From positions 558,001 through 622,000 of the forward strand of contig NZ_MTHD01000001.1 in assembly GCF_001956855.1 (NCBI RefSeq): DNA of 64,000 nt, written 5' to 3'. The translations under genes were made by a program, and so were the position numbers. This document shows positions 21,402 to 31,121 of the stretch, in pieces. The first letter of the stretch is position 1, and each line of letters starts with the position of its first letter. The notes under the pieces are model-generated. The model made no database searches. It was not told the origin of the DNA and was given only the letters and a program-made list of their open reading frames with translations. The stretch is from Azonexus hydrophilus (GTDB taxonomy: Bacteria; Pseudomonadota; Gammaproteobacteria; Burkholderiales; Rhodocyclaceae).

Positions 21402-23933
21402 ATGACAGGTTTCTCCCGACGTCCGATTGCCGCGCTGGTCTGCTGCCTTTTTGCCAGCGCGCAGGTCTCGCACGCAGCGCTGGGTGGTTTGCCAGCGGCC
21501 TCGCCGGCCCCTGTTGCCGGCACCGGCGGCGTGCAGTCTGCCGTGGAAAATTTGCCGGGGTTGCGCCTCGAGCGGCGCTTCAATGTACTGGAACGGCAGA
21601 AGGCAGCGCGCAAACTGGCATCTGCCGGCACCGTGCTGCCCGTGGTCAGCAGGCCTGATGATGCCTATCCGCTGTTCCTGACTGCCGACAATCTCGAAGG
21701 GCAGACCGACGAGCTGGCAGTGGCCGAAGGGAATGTCGAATTGCGCAAATCCGGCATGCTGCTGCAGTCGGATCGCCTGACTTACCGTCCGCTTGACGAC
21801 GAAGTCGATGCCTTGGGCAATGTCCGTCTTTTCGAGGATGGCGCCGAGATCAAGGCCGAGCATCTGCGCATGAAACTGTCCGAGCAGATTGGTTTCGCCG
21901 ATCAGGCCAGCTATTCGATCGCCAAGGAAGTCGACAGCAAGCTTTACGTGAAGAACCAGACGGTGGTCACCGTGGCTAGCGTCAATGGCGCAAACAGTGG
22001 CGCGCCAATGATGCTCAACGTGGCCAATGTTTATGGTCTGCCGACCGAGCTGCCGGAAAAACGCCAGACGACGGCCAGTGGTGAAGCGGCGCGTATCGAT
22101 TTCGAGGGCGAGAATCACATGCGCCTGACGGCCAGCACCTTCTCCACGTGCAAGCCGGCGAATCCCGACTGGTACATGCAGGCAGCCCAGATCAATCTGG
22201 ACTATGACGAGAACTACGGCACCGCTGACAATGCATCGCTGTGGTTCCAGGGCGTGCCACTCTTCTATACGCCCAAGGCCTGGTTTCCGCTCAACAACCA
22301 GCGCCGTTCGGGGCTCCTGACGCCTTCGTTCAAACAGTCCTCGAAGACCGGTTTCGATGTGACGATGCCTTACTACTGGAATATCGCGCCCAACTACGAC
22401 GCGACCTTCCATCCCCGCTACATGAGCAAGCGGGGAGTTCAGCTTGGCCTCGAGACCCGTTACCTGGGAACGTCATATAGCGGTGACTGGCGGACCGAAT
22501 ACATGCCCGATGACAAGGAGGAACGTCGTCGTCGCTATGCTTACGCGATCAAGCATCAGCAGAGTTTCGAGCACGGTTTTTCGGCGGCACTGAACTGGAA
22601 TGGTGTATCGGACGATCTTTACTGGGAAGACATGTCTTCCCAGTTGTTGCAGACCTCCCAGGTCCAGTTGCCGCGGCAGGCCTCGATCAGCTACGCGCCG
22701 AGTCCGTGGTTGCAAACCTCGATGCAGGTATTGCGTTACCAGACGCTGCAGCCGGATCCGGAAAACCCGATCGAGCGCCCCTATTTCCTCGAGCCACAAC
22801 TGAGTCTTGTCGGTTACCGGCCAAACGTGATGGGGCTTGATCTGAGCGTGATCGGCCAGTATTCCCGCTTCGTCCACGAGGACCGGCAGACGAAGGACCA
22901 GGGTGAGCGGCTGGTGTTGTACCCACAGGTCAGCTTGCCGATCATTTCGCCTGCCTTCCAGATCATACCCAAGCTCGGTTTGCACATGAGCAGTTATGCC
23001 ATCGATCGCTCCCGGCTCTCAGGCGCAGATACGGAGCGTATTTCCCGTGTCTTGCCGACGTTCACGTTCGATTCGACGATGATCTTCGAGCGCGAGAGCG
23101 AACTGTTGGGCAACGCCTTTGTGCAGACGCTGGAGCCGCGCCTGTACTACGTCAATATTCCTTACAAGGATCAGAGCCGGATTCCCGTTTTCGATAGCGG
23201 CCTGACCGATTTCAATTTTGCCCAGGTGTTTTCCGAGAACCGCTACAGCGGTTATGACCGGATCAATGATGCCCACCAGCTGACGGCTGCCCTGACAACG
23301 CGGATTCTCGACGGCACGACGGGGGCCGAGCGCTTCAAGGCAATGCTCGGCCAGCGCTATTATTTTTCCAAACAGCGCGTGGCATTGCCGGGGGAGACTT
23401 CGCGCGAGGATAATTTCTCCAACATCATTGCCTCGATCAATGGCCTGGTGGCGCCGAAAACCTATGCCGAGGCGACCTGGGAATACAACAACGAAGAGCG
23501 CATCAACGAGCGCTTTTCCACCGGTATCCGTTTCCAGCCGGATTACGGCAAGGTTCTGTCGGCCAGCTATCGCTACACGCGCGATCCGCTGACCAACAAG
23601 TCGGTGGTCGACCAGGTCGATTTTGCCGGCCAGTGGCCGATTGCGCCGCAGTGGTACGCTGTCGGCCGCTACAACTATTCGTTGCGCGACAGCAAGATGC
23701 TGGAAACCATCGGTGGTCTTGAATACAACGCTGGCTGCTGGGCCGTGCGCGGTGTCGTCCAGCGGCTTGCAGCGACCTCCGGCTCGCCGAATACCAGCTT
23801 CTTCCTGCAACTGGAATTGCAGGATTTCACCAGTATCGGTTCCAATCCGCTTGGCCTGCTGCGCCGCAGTATTCCCGGATATGGTAAAACCAACGAATTG
23901 CCGACTGACCGCAGCCTGATATCCAACCAATGA
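21402..23933 (+). CDS. lptD: LPS-assembly protein LptD
   Basis: This is the outer-membrane translocon that inserts lipopolysaccharide into the outer leaflet. The 843-residue protein has a signal peptide (cleavage near AQVSHA, about residue 26), a periplasmic LptA-like jelly-roll (about 80-230, [20 protein letters not shown]), then a large beta-barrel with alternating aromatic strands to the C-terminus. The mature part shows only two Cys, one in [15 protein letters not shown] (about 247) and one in [10 protein letters not shown] (about 777). That allows a single domain-to-barrel disulfide rather than the two of E. coli. It starts the lptD-surA-pdxA-rsmA operon. Confidence 0.96.
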   Translation: MTGFSRRPIAALVCCLFASAQVSHAALGGLPAASPAPVAGTGGVQSAVENLPGLRLERRFNVLERQKAARKLASAGTVLPVVSRPDDAYPLFLTADNLEGQTDELAVAEGNVELRKSGMLLQSDRLTYRPLDDEVDALGNVRLFEDGAEIKAEHLRMKLSEQIGFADQASYSIAKEVDSKLYVKNQTVVTVASVNGANSGAPMMLNVANVYGLPTELPEKRQTTASGEAARIDFEGENHMRLTASTFSTCKPANPDWYMQAAQINLDYDENYGTADNASLWFQGVPLFYTPKAWFPLNNQRRSGLLTPSFKQSSKTGFDVTMPYYWNIAPNYDATFHPRYMSKRGVQLGLETRYLGTSYSGDWRTEYMPDDKEERRRRYAYAIKHQQSFEHGFSAALNWNGVSDDLYWEDMSSQLLQTSQVQLPRQASISYAPSPWLQTSMQVLRYQTLQPDPENPIERPYFLEPQLSLVGYRPNVMGLDLSVIGQYSRFVHEDRQTKDQGERLVLYPQVSLPIISPAFQIIPKLGLHMSSYAIDRSRLSGADTERISRVLPTFTFDSTMIFERESELLGNAFVQTLEPRLYYVNIPYKDQSRIPVFDSGLTDFNFAQVFSENRYSGYDRINDAHQLTAALTTRILDGTTGAERFKAMLGQRYYFSKQRVALPGETSREDNFSNIIASINGLVAPKTYAEATWEYNNEERINERFSTGIRFQPDYGKVLSASYRYTRDPLTNKSVVDQVDFAGQWPIAPQWYAVGRYNYSLRDSKMLETIGGLEYNAGCWAVRGVVQRLAATSGSPNTSFFLQLELQDFTSIGSNPLGLLRRSIPGYGKTNELPTDRSLISNQ

Positions 23934-25237
23934 CCCTCATGCAAAAGACCATTCGTACTCTGCTGTTATCCTTGTGTTGTCTGCTGATGCCAACTGTTTA
24001 CGCGGCACCGGCGGATGTGGTCGAAGCCGACTACATCGTCGCTGTAGTAGGCGATGGGGTGATCACCCGCAACGAATTGCGGGCACGTCTGGCGGTGGCA
24101 CTCAAGCAACTGGAAAAACAGGGAACGCCGTTGCCCCCGCAGGATGTCCTGGAGCGCCAGATGCTCGAACGCCTGATCATGGATCAGGCTCAGTTTGCCT
24201 ACGCCAAGGAAAATGGCCTGCGTATCGATGATCCCCAGCTTGACCAGGCAATCGGTCGCATTGCCGCCAACAACAAGCTGAACGTCGCGCAGTTCCGGGC
24301 AACGCTGGAAAAGGATGGTGTGGACTACGCCGAATTCCGCGAGGAAATCCGTGGCGAGATGATCATGGCCCGCCTGCGCGAGCGCGAAGTCGAGAGCCGG
24401 CTGGTGGTTTCCGACAGCGAAATCGACAATTACCTGGCCAACCAGGCCGCCAGCGGCGGTGGCGATGAATATCATCTGGCCCACATCCTGTTGCGGGCGC
24501 CCGAGTCGGTGACGCCGGAACAACTGCAGAAGCTGCGCCAGCGCGCCGAGCAGGCACTGGCCAAGGCGCGTGCCGGCGATAACTTTGCCGAACTGACGGC
24601 AACCTTTTCCGATGCGCCGGATGCCTTGCAGGGCGGTGACCTCGGCTGGCGCCCGCTGGACCGCCTGCCGACGCTCTATGCCGAAGCTGCAGCCAAGCTG
24701 CCGGATGGCGGCATCAGCGAGTTGTTGCGCTCGTCGGCCGGTTTTCACATCGTCAAACTGGTCGGCAAGCGCGGTGGCAATGCGCCGGCGTCGGTCATGC
24801 AGACCAATGCCCGGCACATCCTGATCCGCGTCAATGAAGTGGTTTCCGAAGCCGAAGCCCGGCATCGTCTGCAAACAGTCCGCGAGCGCATCGTCAACGG
24901 CATGGATTTCGCCGAACAGGCGCGGGTGTTCTCGCAGGATGGCTCGGCCGCCAAGGGCGGCGATCTCGGCTGGCTGAATCCCGGCGATACCGTGCCCGAT
25001 TTCGAGCGCGCGATGGACGCGCTGAAGCCGGGCGAACTCAGCCCGGTCATCCAGTCGCCGTTTGGCATGCACCTGATCCAGGTCATCGAACGCCGCGAGC
25101 GCGATGTTTCGGCCGAGCGCCAGCGTTCGGTCGCGCGTCAGGCCATCCGCGAACGCAAGCTCGACGACGCCTACCAGGACTGGCTGCGCCAGCTGCGCGA
25201 CCGCACCTACGTCGAGAATCGCCTGGAGCAGGAATGA
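23930..25237 (+). CDS. surA: Periplasmic chaperone/peptidyl-prolyl isomerase SurA
   Basis: This is a chaperone for outer-membrane proteins, including LptD. The 435-residue protein has a signal peptide ending near TVYAAP, the SurA N-domain ([21 protein letters not shown] onward) and two parvulin domains ([12 protein letters not shown] to about 285, then [12 protein letters not shown] to about 395). Each parvulin domain carries a GGDLGW motif. A C-terminal helix completes the chaperone core. ATG 23930 overlaps the lptD stop; an ATG at 23939 is an alternative. Confidence 0.95.
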   Translation: MTLMQKTIRTLLLSLCCLLMPTVYAAPADVVEADYIVAVVGDGVITRNELRARLAVALKQLEKQGTPLPPQDVLERQMLERLIMDQAQFAYAKENGLRIDDPQLDQAIGRIAANNKLNVAQFRATLEKDGVDYAEFREEIRGEMIMARLREREVESRLVVSDSEIDNYLANQAASGGGDEYHLAHILLRAPESVTPEQLQKLRQRAEQALAKARAGDNFAELTATFSDAPDALQGGDLGWRPLDRLPTLYAEAAAKLPDGGISELLRSSAGFHIVKLVGKRGGNAPASVMQTNARHILIRVNEVVSEAEARHRLQTVRERIVNGMDFAEQARVFSQDGSAAKGGDLGWLNPGDTVPDFERAMDALKPGELSPVIQSPFGMHLIQVIERRERDVSAERQRSVARQAIRERKLDDAYQDWLRQLRDRTYVENRLEQE

Positions 25238-26238
25238 ACCGTCCGCTGATCGCCGTCACCAGCGGCGAGCCGGCCGGCATCGGTCCCGAACTCTGCCTGA
25301 AGCTGGCCGGCTGGCCGGGTGAAGGGCGGCCGGTCGTGCTCGGCGACCGGCAACTGCTGCAACAACGTGCCGACCAGCTTGGTCTGGACGTCGAACTGCG
25401 CGATTTCGTTCCCGGATTTTTGCCAAATCCTGCGGTCGACCGCAATATTCTGGATGTTTTGCCCATTCCGCTGGCCGTGCCCGCGCAAGCCGGCGTACTC
25501 GACGCCGCCAACGGTGCCTACGTGCTGGCGCTGCTCGACCGCGCACTGGCCGGTTGCCAGTCCGGCGAATTCGCCGCGATGGCGACGGCGCCGGTGCACA
25601 AGGGCGTCATCAACGATGCCGGCGTTGCCTTCACCGGCCACACCGAATATCTCGCCGAAAAAACCGGCACGCCGCTGGTGGTCATGATGCTCGCCGGCGA
25701 CACCCCGGCCGGCCCGCTGCGCGTAGCGCTGGCGACCACGCACCTGCCGCTGAAGGACGTACCGGCGGCGATCACCGCCGACCTGCTCGAACGCACCTTG
25801 CGCATCCTGCACGCCGATCTGCGCAGCAAGTACGGCATCGCCGAACCGCGCATCCTGGTCGCCGGCCTCAACCCGCACGCCGGCGAAGGCGGTTATCTCG
25901 GCCGCGAGGAAATCGACATCATCGAACCGGTACTGGCCAGACTGCGCGGTGAAGGCATGCAGCTTTCCGGCCCACATCCGGCCGACACGATGTTCACCCC
26001 GCCGGTGCTCGCCGGTGGCGACGCGGTGCTGGCGATGTACCACGATCAGGGCCTGACCGCGCTCAAGTACGCCACCTTCGGCAACGGCATCAATGTCACG
26101 CTCGGCCTGCCGGTCATCCGCACTTCGGTCGACCACGGCACCGCGCTGGCGCTCGTCGGCAGCGGCAAGGCCGACGCCGGCAGCCTGTTTGCGGCAGTCA
26201 CGGAAGCGGCCCGGATGGCTGCAAGGAAAAAAACATGA
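25234..26238 (+). CDS. pdxA: 4-hydroxythreonine-4-phosphate dehydrogenase
   Basis: This is an NAD-dependent enzyme of pyridoxal-5-phosphate synthesis. The 334-residue protein has the family start [17 protein letters not shown] and metal-binding His motifs in [23 protein letters not shown] and [11 protein letters not shown]. It also has [16 protein letters not shown] and [12 protein letters not shown]. It overlaps surA and rsmA by 4 bases each, the standard order in Proteobacteria. A perfect TGCGGTCGACCGCA palindrome lies inside it. Confidence 0.97.
   Translation: MNRPLIAVTSGEPAGIGPELCLKLAGWPGEGRPVVLGDRQLLQQRADQLGLDVELRDFVPGFLPNPAVDRNILDVLPIPLAVPAQAGVLDAANGAYVLALLDRALAGCQSGEFAAMATAPVHKGVINDAGVAFTGHTEYLAEKTGTPLVVMMLAGDTPAGPLRVALATTHLPLKDVPAAITADLLERTLRILHADLRSKYGIAEPRILVAGLNPHAGEGGYLGREEIDIIEPVLARLRGEGMQLSGPHPADTMFTPPVLAGGDAVLAMYHDQGLTALKYATFGNGINVTLGLPVIRTSVDHGTALALVGSGKADAGSLFAAVTEAARMAARKKT
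25431..25444. repeat. TGCGGTCGACCGCA palindrome, copy 2 (inside pdxA)
   Basis: Perfect 14-bp inverted repeat, preceded by TTTTTGCCAAATCC and followed by ATATTCTGG. It is translated as part of pdxA (CGGTCGACCGC covers the codons for AVDRN). Confidence 0.85.
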
Positions 26239-27005
26239 AGGGACACGTTGCCCGCAAACGCTTCGGCCAGAACTTTCTCGTCGATGGCGGCATCATCGGC
26301 GCCATCGTCTCGGCGATCAATCCGGCACGCACCGACACCGTCGTCGAAATCGGCCCCGGCCTCGGCGCGATTACCGTGCCGCTGCTCGAACGCGTTGATC
26401 ACCTGCACGTCGTCGAAATCGACCGCGACCTGATCGCCCGGCTGAAGAAACAGCATCCGCCGGCACGCATGACCATCCACGAAGGCGACGCACTGGCCTT
26501 CGACTTCGCCAGCATCGGCCGCGACCTGCGCCTGGTCGGCAACCTGCCGTACAACATCTCGACGCCGCTGCTGTTCCACCTGGCTGATTACGGCCCGCTG
26601 GTGCGCGACATGCATTTCATGCTGCAGAAGGAAGTCGTCGAGCGCATGGTCGCCGAACCCGGCTGCGCCGACTACGGCCGGCTGTCGGTGATGCTGCAGT
26701 ACCGCTTCTGGCTGGAATGGCTGATCGACGTGCCGCCGGAAAGCTTCGACCCGCCGCCCAAGGTCGAGTCCGCCGTCGTCCGGCTGATTCCCAAGGATCC
26801 GGCACTGTTGACCGCAAAAGACCCGGGCAAACTCTCGACCGTCGTCCAGTCAGCCTTCGCCCAGCGGCGCAAGATGCTGCGCAACAATCTCAAGGGCATC
26901 CTCGGCGACGCCGGCTTCGCCGCCCTCGACATCGCCCCGACGCTGCGTCCGGAAGACCTGCCGCTGGACGATTACGTGCGGATTGCCAACTATCTGACGA
27001 AGTAG
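26235..27005 (+). CDS. rsmA: 16S rRNA dimethyladenosine transferase
   Basis: RsmA (KsgA) dimethylates the two adjacent adenosines at the 3' end of 16S rRNA. The 256-residue protein has [15 protein letters not shown], the SAM motif [16 protein letters not shown], the base-flipping motif [14 protein letters not shown] (about 96-109), and [16 protein letters not shown]-terminal [14 protein letters not shown] helix completes it. It ends the lptD operon and converges with the diguanylate cyclase gene 25 bases away; no convincing terminator is visible between them. Confidence 0.97.
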   Translation: MKGHVARKRFGQNFLVDGGIIGAIVSAINPARTDTVVEIGPGLGAITVPLLERVDHLHVVEIDRDLIARLKKQHPPARMTIHEGDALAFDFASIGRDLRLVGNLPYNISTPLLFHLADYGPLVRDMHFMLQKEVVERMVAEPGCADYGRLSVMLQYRFWLEWLIDVPPESFDPPPKVESAVVRLIPKDPALLTAKDPGKLSTVVQSAFAQRRKMLRNNLKGILGDAGFAALDIAPTLRPEDLPLDDYVRIANYLTK

Positions 27006-27030
27006 TCCGGGCCGGGCGACGTTGGCTCGG

Positions 27031-27762
27031 CTAAGCCCGAAGCAGTTGGTCGGCGCGGATCACGCGGTTGCGGCCGGATCGCTTGGCCTCGTACATGGCC
27101 TCGTCGGCCTCGCTGTAGGCTGTTCCGAAGTCGGCACCGGCCGGCATCCAGCTGACGCCGAAGCTGGCTGTGATGCGACTCGCATCGGGTAGGGCAAAGT
27201 CGCGCTCAGCGATGGCTGCGCGCATGTGCTCCGCGATCTGCTGCGCCTGCAAGTAGTTTTGTTGCGGCAGTATCACCGTGAACTCTTCGCCGCCCACCCT
27301 GCCAATCTCGCCGGGTGTCTGCAGTGTTCGCTGCAGGCAATCGACTACCCCGCAGATGATGGTGTCCCCGACCGGGTGGCCGAAGCTGTCGTTGACCTGC
27401 TTGAAGTGATCGATGTCCAGCACGATCATGGCCATGTCGCTCCGAGCCAGGAAATGCTGGGCACGCTCGATCACCGCTGCGCGGTTCAGCGCACCGGAGA
27501 GCGAATCGTGGGTGGCTCTGTATTCCAGTTCATTGGCCAGATCGGCGAGGCGATGGTTGAGCTGGTTCATTTCGAACTCCTGGCGGTCGCTGCGGCGGAC
27601 CAGCCGGCGGGTTTGCCGCAGCAACTGATCGTAGCAACTGATGAGCTCGCCAAGGGCCGTACGGTACGTGTCGGCCGCGCCGGCTTCGATGTTGTAAACA
27701 GCTTGGGCGGCCAGTAGTGCGCAGTTCTCCTGGTCGAACAGATCCGGATTGGGCTGGGACAT
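27031..27762 (-). CDS. siaD: Diguanylate cyclase, SiaD-like
   Basis: This is a cytosolic GGDEF enzyme making cyclic-di-GMP. Of its 243 residues, the N-terminal 80 are helical and coiled-coil-like (TRRLVRRSDRQEFEMNQLNHR). The GGDEF domain then runs from about 84, with DIDHFKQVND, the active-site GGEEF at about 157-161, and a C-terminal YEAKRSGRNRV. The small soluble layout and its place after siaA-siaB-siaC match SiaD, whose activity in Pseudomonas needs unphosphorylated SiaC. That functional link is from the family, not visible here. Confidence 0.88.
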   Translation of the reverse strand: MSQPNPDLFDQENCALLAAQAVYNIEAGAADTYRTALGELISCYDQLLRQTRRLVRRSDRQEFEMNQLNHRLADLANELEYRATHDSLSGALNRAAVIERAQHFLARSDMAMIVLDIDHFKQVNDSFGHPVGDTIICGVVDCLQRTLQTPGEIGRVGGEEFTVILPQQNYLQAQQIAEHMRAAIAERDFALPDASRITASFGVSWMPAGADFGTAYSEADEAMYEAKRSGRNRVIRADQLLRA

Positions 27763-27771
27763 GAGGGGGGC

Positions 27772-28161
27772 CTAGGCGGTTTTTACCGGACGGTCGAAAA
27801 AGCTGATCTCCGGGAAGTCGACATGCAGTTCCTGGCCGAATTCAAGGATGGTGTCGTCCTCTTCGTAGTGATACCAGTTGAGTATGACCTCGTTGCCGGC
27901 ATCTACCGCGCTATTGAGTGCCTCGAAAATATTGAACAGCATTTTGGTGCTGGAGCTGTTGAAATAGGCCAGCGAGATGTCCACGTTGATGCGGGTTTTG
28001 GTGCAGTTGGCCAGATACTCACGCAGGCGTTTGATGATGTCGCCGTAAAAGGCCGCGGCATTCTCGGGGTAGGACTCGCCACGTATGCTCAGCTGGTGCT
28101 GGCCAAAATCGAAATTCACTTCCGGTGAACTCGGTGTGGCGGCGATATACAAGGTTTCCAT
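27772..28161 (-). CDS. siaC: SiaC family regulatory phosphoprotein (DUF1987)
   Basis: This is the 129-residue switch protein of the Sia pathway. The DUF1987 pattern is clear: METLYIAATPSSPEVNFDF at the start, RGESYPENAAAFY, then a beta-strand plus loop ISLAYFNSSSTKMLFNIFE (about 62-80) that resembles STAS-domain phospho-acceptor loops. Ser69-Thr72 are the candidate acceptor residues. Family knowledge: the SiaB kinase phosphorylates it, the SiaA phosphatase removes the group, and only the unmodified form activates SiaD. Nine bases separate it from siaD and 30 from siaB. Confidence 0.88.
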   Translation of the reverse strand: METLYIAATPSSPEVNFDFGQHQLSIRGESYPENAAAFYGDIIKRLREYLANCTKTRINVDISLAYFNSSSTKMLFNIFEALNSAVDAGNEVILNWYHYEEDDTILEFGQELHVDFPEISFFDRPVKTA

Positions 28162-28191
28162 ACATATTTCTCGCTATTGTCGTATCGGTGT

Positions 28192-28761
28192 TCAGATAGT
28201 GGCCTTGAGGTTAAACACCACCGTCTCCGGGTGATCCTGCAAAGGCTGGAAGTCGAATTCCAATGGTTCGCTCGAGTCGCGTGCCATCGTCAGGAAGCCC
28301 AGGCCGGCACCCTTGCTGCCCTCGGGCGTCTCGGCGCGCAGTGATTCCCGGCAGGCCTGCTTGATTTCCTCCAGCGTCATGCTGCGCAGTGATTGCAGTC
28401 GCTCACGCAGGTCTTCCGCGACTGTGGCATCAATGGGATTCGCACATTGCAGCAGGTATTGCCCTTCCTTCTCGCTGATGCAGACCGAACCGTGCCGCAT
28501 CTCGTGATTGTCCTGGTCGCCGGGGGTCAGCGAGTCTGCCGAGTAGTGAATGATGTTCTGTGCCATCTCGATGAAGGAAGAGAACAGCTTGCGGCGGGTC
28601 GGGCCGTTGACTCCGCTCATTTCCAGCTGCAGCCTGACCGCGTCGGCCATGGCCGCCACGACGTTCTGCGAGAAGTAGCCAACGTAGTAGAAAATCACCC
28701 GTTGCTGGCATGCGATTTCGAAGGAAGTGCTGAAGTCTTTCATGATGCGTGGTGTGTTCAT
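28192..28761 (-). CDS. siaB: SiaB family protein kinase
   Basis: This 189-residue kinase of the GHKL/HATPase type (DUF6272) is the antagonist of the SiaA phosphatase. Visible features are a helical start (DFSTSFEIACQQRVIFYYVGY), RRKLFSSFIEMAQNIIHYS with the N-box Asn (about 56-74), and SKGAGLGFLTMARDS as the glycine-rich ATP lid (about 152-166). It overlaps the siaA stop by 4 bases, and its product should act on SiaC. Confidence 0.85.
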   Translation of the reverse strand: MNTPRIMKDFSTSFEIACQQRVIFYYVGYFSQNVVAAMADAVRLQLEMSGVNGPTRRKLFSSFIEMAQNIIHYSADSLTPGDQDNHEMRHGSVCISEKEGQYLLQCANPIDATVAEDLRERLQSLRSMTLEEIKQACRESLRAETPEGSKGAGLGFLTMARDSSEPLEFDFQPLQDHPETVVFNLKATI

Positions 28762-30011
28762 TGGGGTTCCTGTACCCGGAAGCAGAAGAAGGTAACGTCG
28801 TCGCGGCGGTGGTTCGGACCCTGCCAGTCGCTCATCGCCGCCTGCATGGCGCGGTTGATCTCATGGGCCGGACGGTCGCGGTTGGCCAGGATCAGATCAC
28901 GGATACGGCGCTTGCCGAAGGCGATGGACTTGGGACCGCCGACCTGGTCAATCAGCCCGTCGGTGGTGACAAACACCAGACTGCCGGTCTGCATCTGCAC
29001 CACCCGCTGCTGCCAGGTGAAATCCAGGCCGCTGTCGACGTAGCCCACACACTTGCGGTCGCCGTCCACCATCTCCACGCCATCGGCGCCAGGATGCAGC
29101 ACGAACAGGCTCGATTTGGCGCCGGCGAACAGCAAGCGGCGCGTGCTGGCGTCGTACCAGAAGCAGGCGGCATCCATGCCGTCATCCGACTCGGGCGTTT
29201 CGTCCTGTCCGTTCACCTGACCAAGCATCTGCTTGATTCCCCGGTTGACACTGCCCAGCAATAGCGACGGGTCGGTGGGTCCGTGCTGGTCAATCGCCTG
29301 GCCCAGACAGCTGGAAGCAATCAGTGTCATGAACGCGCCGGGCACGCCGTGGCCGGTGCAATCGGCGACCGTGCCGAACCAGCCGTCGCTGCGCGCGACG
29401 AAATAGTAGAAGTCGCCACCCACCACGTCACGTGGTTCCCACACCAGATCGGCATCCTTCAGCGTGTGCAGCATGGTGTCACGCGAAGTGCGCAGCATGG
29501 AACGCTGAATCACGCTCGCGTATTCGATGCTGTGCATGATCTGGCGGTTGCGGGCTGCCTGCATGTCGGCCACCACGCGCATCAATTGCAGGCCGTGACC
29601 GATGCCTGCGAAACGCCCACCCTGGGTGATGATGAAGCCATCGCCCAGTGCCTTTTCACCGTATTCAACAGCCTTGAAGGTCAGCGCCTCGATGTCCATG
29701 CTGGCTTCAACCACCAGCGGCTCCTTGTCCATGAAGGCGATGGAACTCTTGCGGCTGTAAACCTCCTTGTGGAAGGGCTTGTTCATCTGCGACAGGAAAA
29801 TGCCGCGGTTGATCAGGCCGATCGGCTTGCCGCTGTCAATCACCGGCAGGCTGGTGAGGTCGCGGTATTTGGCGAATATCTCCATGACCAGTTCATTGCT
29901 GTCCTCGGCGGTGACCGAGGGGGCATGAACGCAAAGATCCTCTGCCGTCGGTTGTTGAAAGCGTGGGCGGCAATCGGGCGGGAGGGGGGATGATGTTTCC
30001 AAGATGGGCAT
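28758..30011 (-). CDS. siaA: SiaA-like PP2C/SpoIIE phosphatase with CBS-type input domain
   Basis: This is a 417-residue serine/threonine phosphatase. The C-terminal SpoIIE/PPM domain (about 185-415) has VGGDFYYF, VADCTGHGVPGAFMTL with metal-binding Asp, and NHRRDDVTFFCF. Instead of the membrane/HAMP sensor of Pseudomonas SiaA, residues about 25-150 look like a CBS pair or CBS-like module (VIDSGKPIGLINRG, then EPLVVEASMDIEALTFKAVE and FIITQGGRFAGIG). A linker helix follows. No membrane helix is seen. ATG 30011 is chosen; a TTG at 30077 is the longer alternative. It heads siaA-B-C-D. Confidence 0.83.
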   Translation of the reverse strand: MPILETSSPLPPDCRPRFQQPTAEDLCVHAPSVTAEDSNELVMEIFAKYRDLTSLPVIDSGKPIGLINRGIFLSQMNKPFHKEVYSRKSSIAFMDKEPLVVEASMDIEALTFKAVEYGEKALGDGFIITQGGRFAGIGHGLQLMRVVADMQAARNRQIMHSIEYASVIQRSMLRTSRDTMLHTLKDADLVWEPRDVVGGDFYYFVARSDGWFGTVADCTGHGVPGAFMTLIASSCLGQAIDQHGPTDPSLLLGSVNRGIKQMLGQVNGQDETPESDDGMDAACFWYDASTRRLLFAGAKSSLFVLHPGADGVEMVDGDRKCVGYVDSGLDFTWQQRVVQMQTGSLVFVTTDGLIDQVGGPKSIAFGKRRIRDLILANRDRPAHEINRAMQAAMSDWQGPNHRRDDVTFFCFRVQEPQ

Positions 30012-30131
30012 TCCGGGCGGGGTGATTTGCGTTACCTGACCGGAGTCTACGCAGTTCACATGTCCAATCAGTGACAAGCCGGTGGTTTGCTCACAATCGG
30101 ATCCCGGTCATTCTGCCCGCAGCCTTACCTC

Positions 30132-30155
30132 GAAAAAAAAACCCGCCGTAGCGGG
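30132..30155 (-). terminator. Rho-independent terminator after the DUF2892 gene
   Basis: The stem AACCCGC/GCGGGTT with a 4-base CGTA loop (30140-30157) is followed, on the minus strand, by a run of nine T. It lies 27 bases past the DUF2892 gene stop and insulates siaA from the upstream leftward operon. A weaker T-run (TTTCATT) follows on the plus strand. Confidence 0.85.
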
Positions 30156-30182
30156 TTTCATTATTGAGCGATGGCGCCTGCC

Positions 30183-30374
30183 TCAGTCCTTCTTCAGCGG
30201 ACAGGTGCTCAGGCCGATCAGCGGATACAGCGGGCACCAGCCCATCAGGCCGGTGGCCAGGGGAACGATGCCGATCCACGCCCAGACCGGGCCGCCGGTG
30301 AGTGCCCAGGCGATCAGGGCGATGCCGGCCACGATGCGAAGGATTTTGTCGATGCCGCCAACATTGCTTTTCAT
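30183..30374 (-). CDS. DUF2892 (YgaP-type) small membrane protein
   Basis: The 63-residue protein has two helices (about 12-28 and 32-50) and the family pattern MKSNVGGIDKILRIVAGIAL...GWCPLYPLIGLSTCPLKK. The two Cys in the second half are conserved in the family, which often follows rhodanese or Crp/Fnr-type regulator genes and is linked to sulfur or redox handling. Function is unproven. A 9-bp inverted repeat lies 47-78 bases before its start, just after the Crp/Fnr regulator gene. Confidence 0.85.
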   Translation of the reverse strand: MKSNVGGIDKILRIVAGIALIAWALTGGPVWAWIGIVPLATGLMGWCPLYPLIGLSTCPLKKD

Positions 30375-30420
30375 GATGTGTTCTCCGAGAGGTTTGTAGA
30401 CAGCGCCAATTTAACTGTCT

Positions 30421-30452
30421 TGTGTGACCGGGTATGTAACTTGGGTCACACA
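30421..30452. promoter_or_regulatory. Inverted repeat, candidate Crp/Fnr-family operator
   Basis: TGTGTGACC (30421-30429) and GGTCACACA (30444-30452) form a perfect 9-bp inverted repeat with a 14-base spacer. It overlaps the last codons of the Crp/Fnr gene and lies upstream of the DUF2892 gene. The TGTGA...TCACA halves look like Crp-family half sites, but the spacing is longer than the classic 6. No T-run follows on the minus strand, which argues against a terminator. Confidence 0.5.
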
Positions 30453-31117
30453 GAAACCAGCTTTTGCAGTCCGTCGCGGTCGATCACCGTTAATTGTTCA
30501 CGCCCGAGTGCCACCAGACCCTGCGCGGCGAAGCCCTTGAGCAGGCGGCTGACGATTTCGCGGACGCTGCCCAGTTCGTCGGCCAGTTGCTGGTGGGTGA
30601 CGGCCAGCGTGTCGCTCTGGCGGGCCAGGATCAGCTTGGCCAGGCGCTGGTCGAGGCGGGCGAAGGCGACTTCCTCGACCAGTTGCATCAGTTCGCCGAT
30701 ACGCTCGGCGAACAGGTGAAAGACAAAGTCGCGGAACGGTGCGTGGTCGACCAGCAGTCGCCCGAATTCAGCGACTGGCAGCGCGAGCAGCGTCAGCGGC
30801 GCTTCGGCGATGCCGCGCGCGTTGTAGTCGCTGCGGCCGAGCAGGCAGGACGACGAGATGATGCACGAACCGCCCGGGGTGACCCGGTAGAGCATCAGTT
30901 CGCGGCCGCTGGCAGCCTGCTTGACGACCTTGATGCTGCCGTCGAGGAGTAGCGGGAAGCCCGAGCAGGGCTGGTTTTCGGAGAAGACGCAGGTGCCTGC
31001 CGGCAACCGCATCAGCGATTGTGGCTGCAGCAATCGGTCGAGGCGTTCGTCGGCCACTCCGGCCAGGGCCGGATAGAGAAAAAGCAGTTTGTTGCGGTCG
31101 ACCGCAGAATTTTGCAC
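30446..31117 (-). CDS. Crp/Fnr family transcriptional regulator
   Basis: The 223-residue product has an N-terminal cyclic-nucleotide-binding-type sensor (GTCVFSENQPCSGFPLLLDGSIKVVK, about 41-66). A long dimer helix follows, then a C-terminal winged helix (LAVTHQQLADELGSVREIVSRLLKGF, about 171-196) with the recognition helix near 183. Cys residues at PCSGF and GGSCIISSSCLLG do not match the Fnr iron-sulfur spacing, so the signal is unclear. Start is a GTG 4 bases after the xthA stop. The initial codons contain a TGCGGTCGACCGCA palindrome. Confidence 0.88.
   Translation of the reverse strand: MQNSAVDRNKLLFLYPALAGVADERLDRLLQPQSLMRLPAGTCVFSENQPCSGFPLLLDGSIKVVKQAASGRELMLYRVTPGGSCIISSSCLLGRSDYNARGIAEAPLTLLALPVAEFGRLLVDHAPFRDFVFHLFAERIGELMQLVEEVAFARLDQRLAKLILARQSDTLAVTHQQLADELGSVREIVSRLLKGFAAQGLVALGREQLTVIDRDGLQKLVSV
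31093..31106. repeat. TGCGGTCGACCGCA palindrome, copy 3 (codons 4-8 of the Crp/Fnr gene)
   Basis: Perfect 14-bp inverted repeat flanked by GTT on the left and GAATTTTGCAC on the right. It lies at the very beginning of the regulator gene, 12-25 bases into the coding sequence. Confidence 0.85.
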
Positions 31118-31121
31118 TTTT

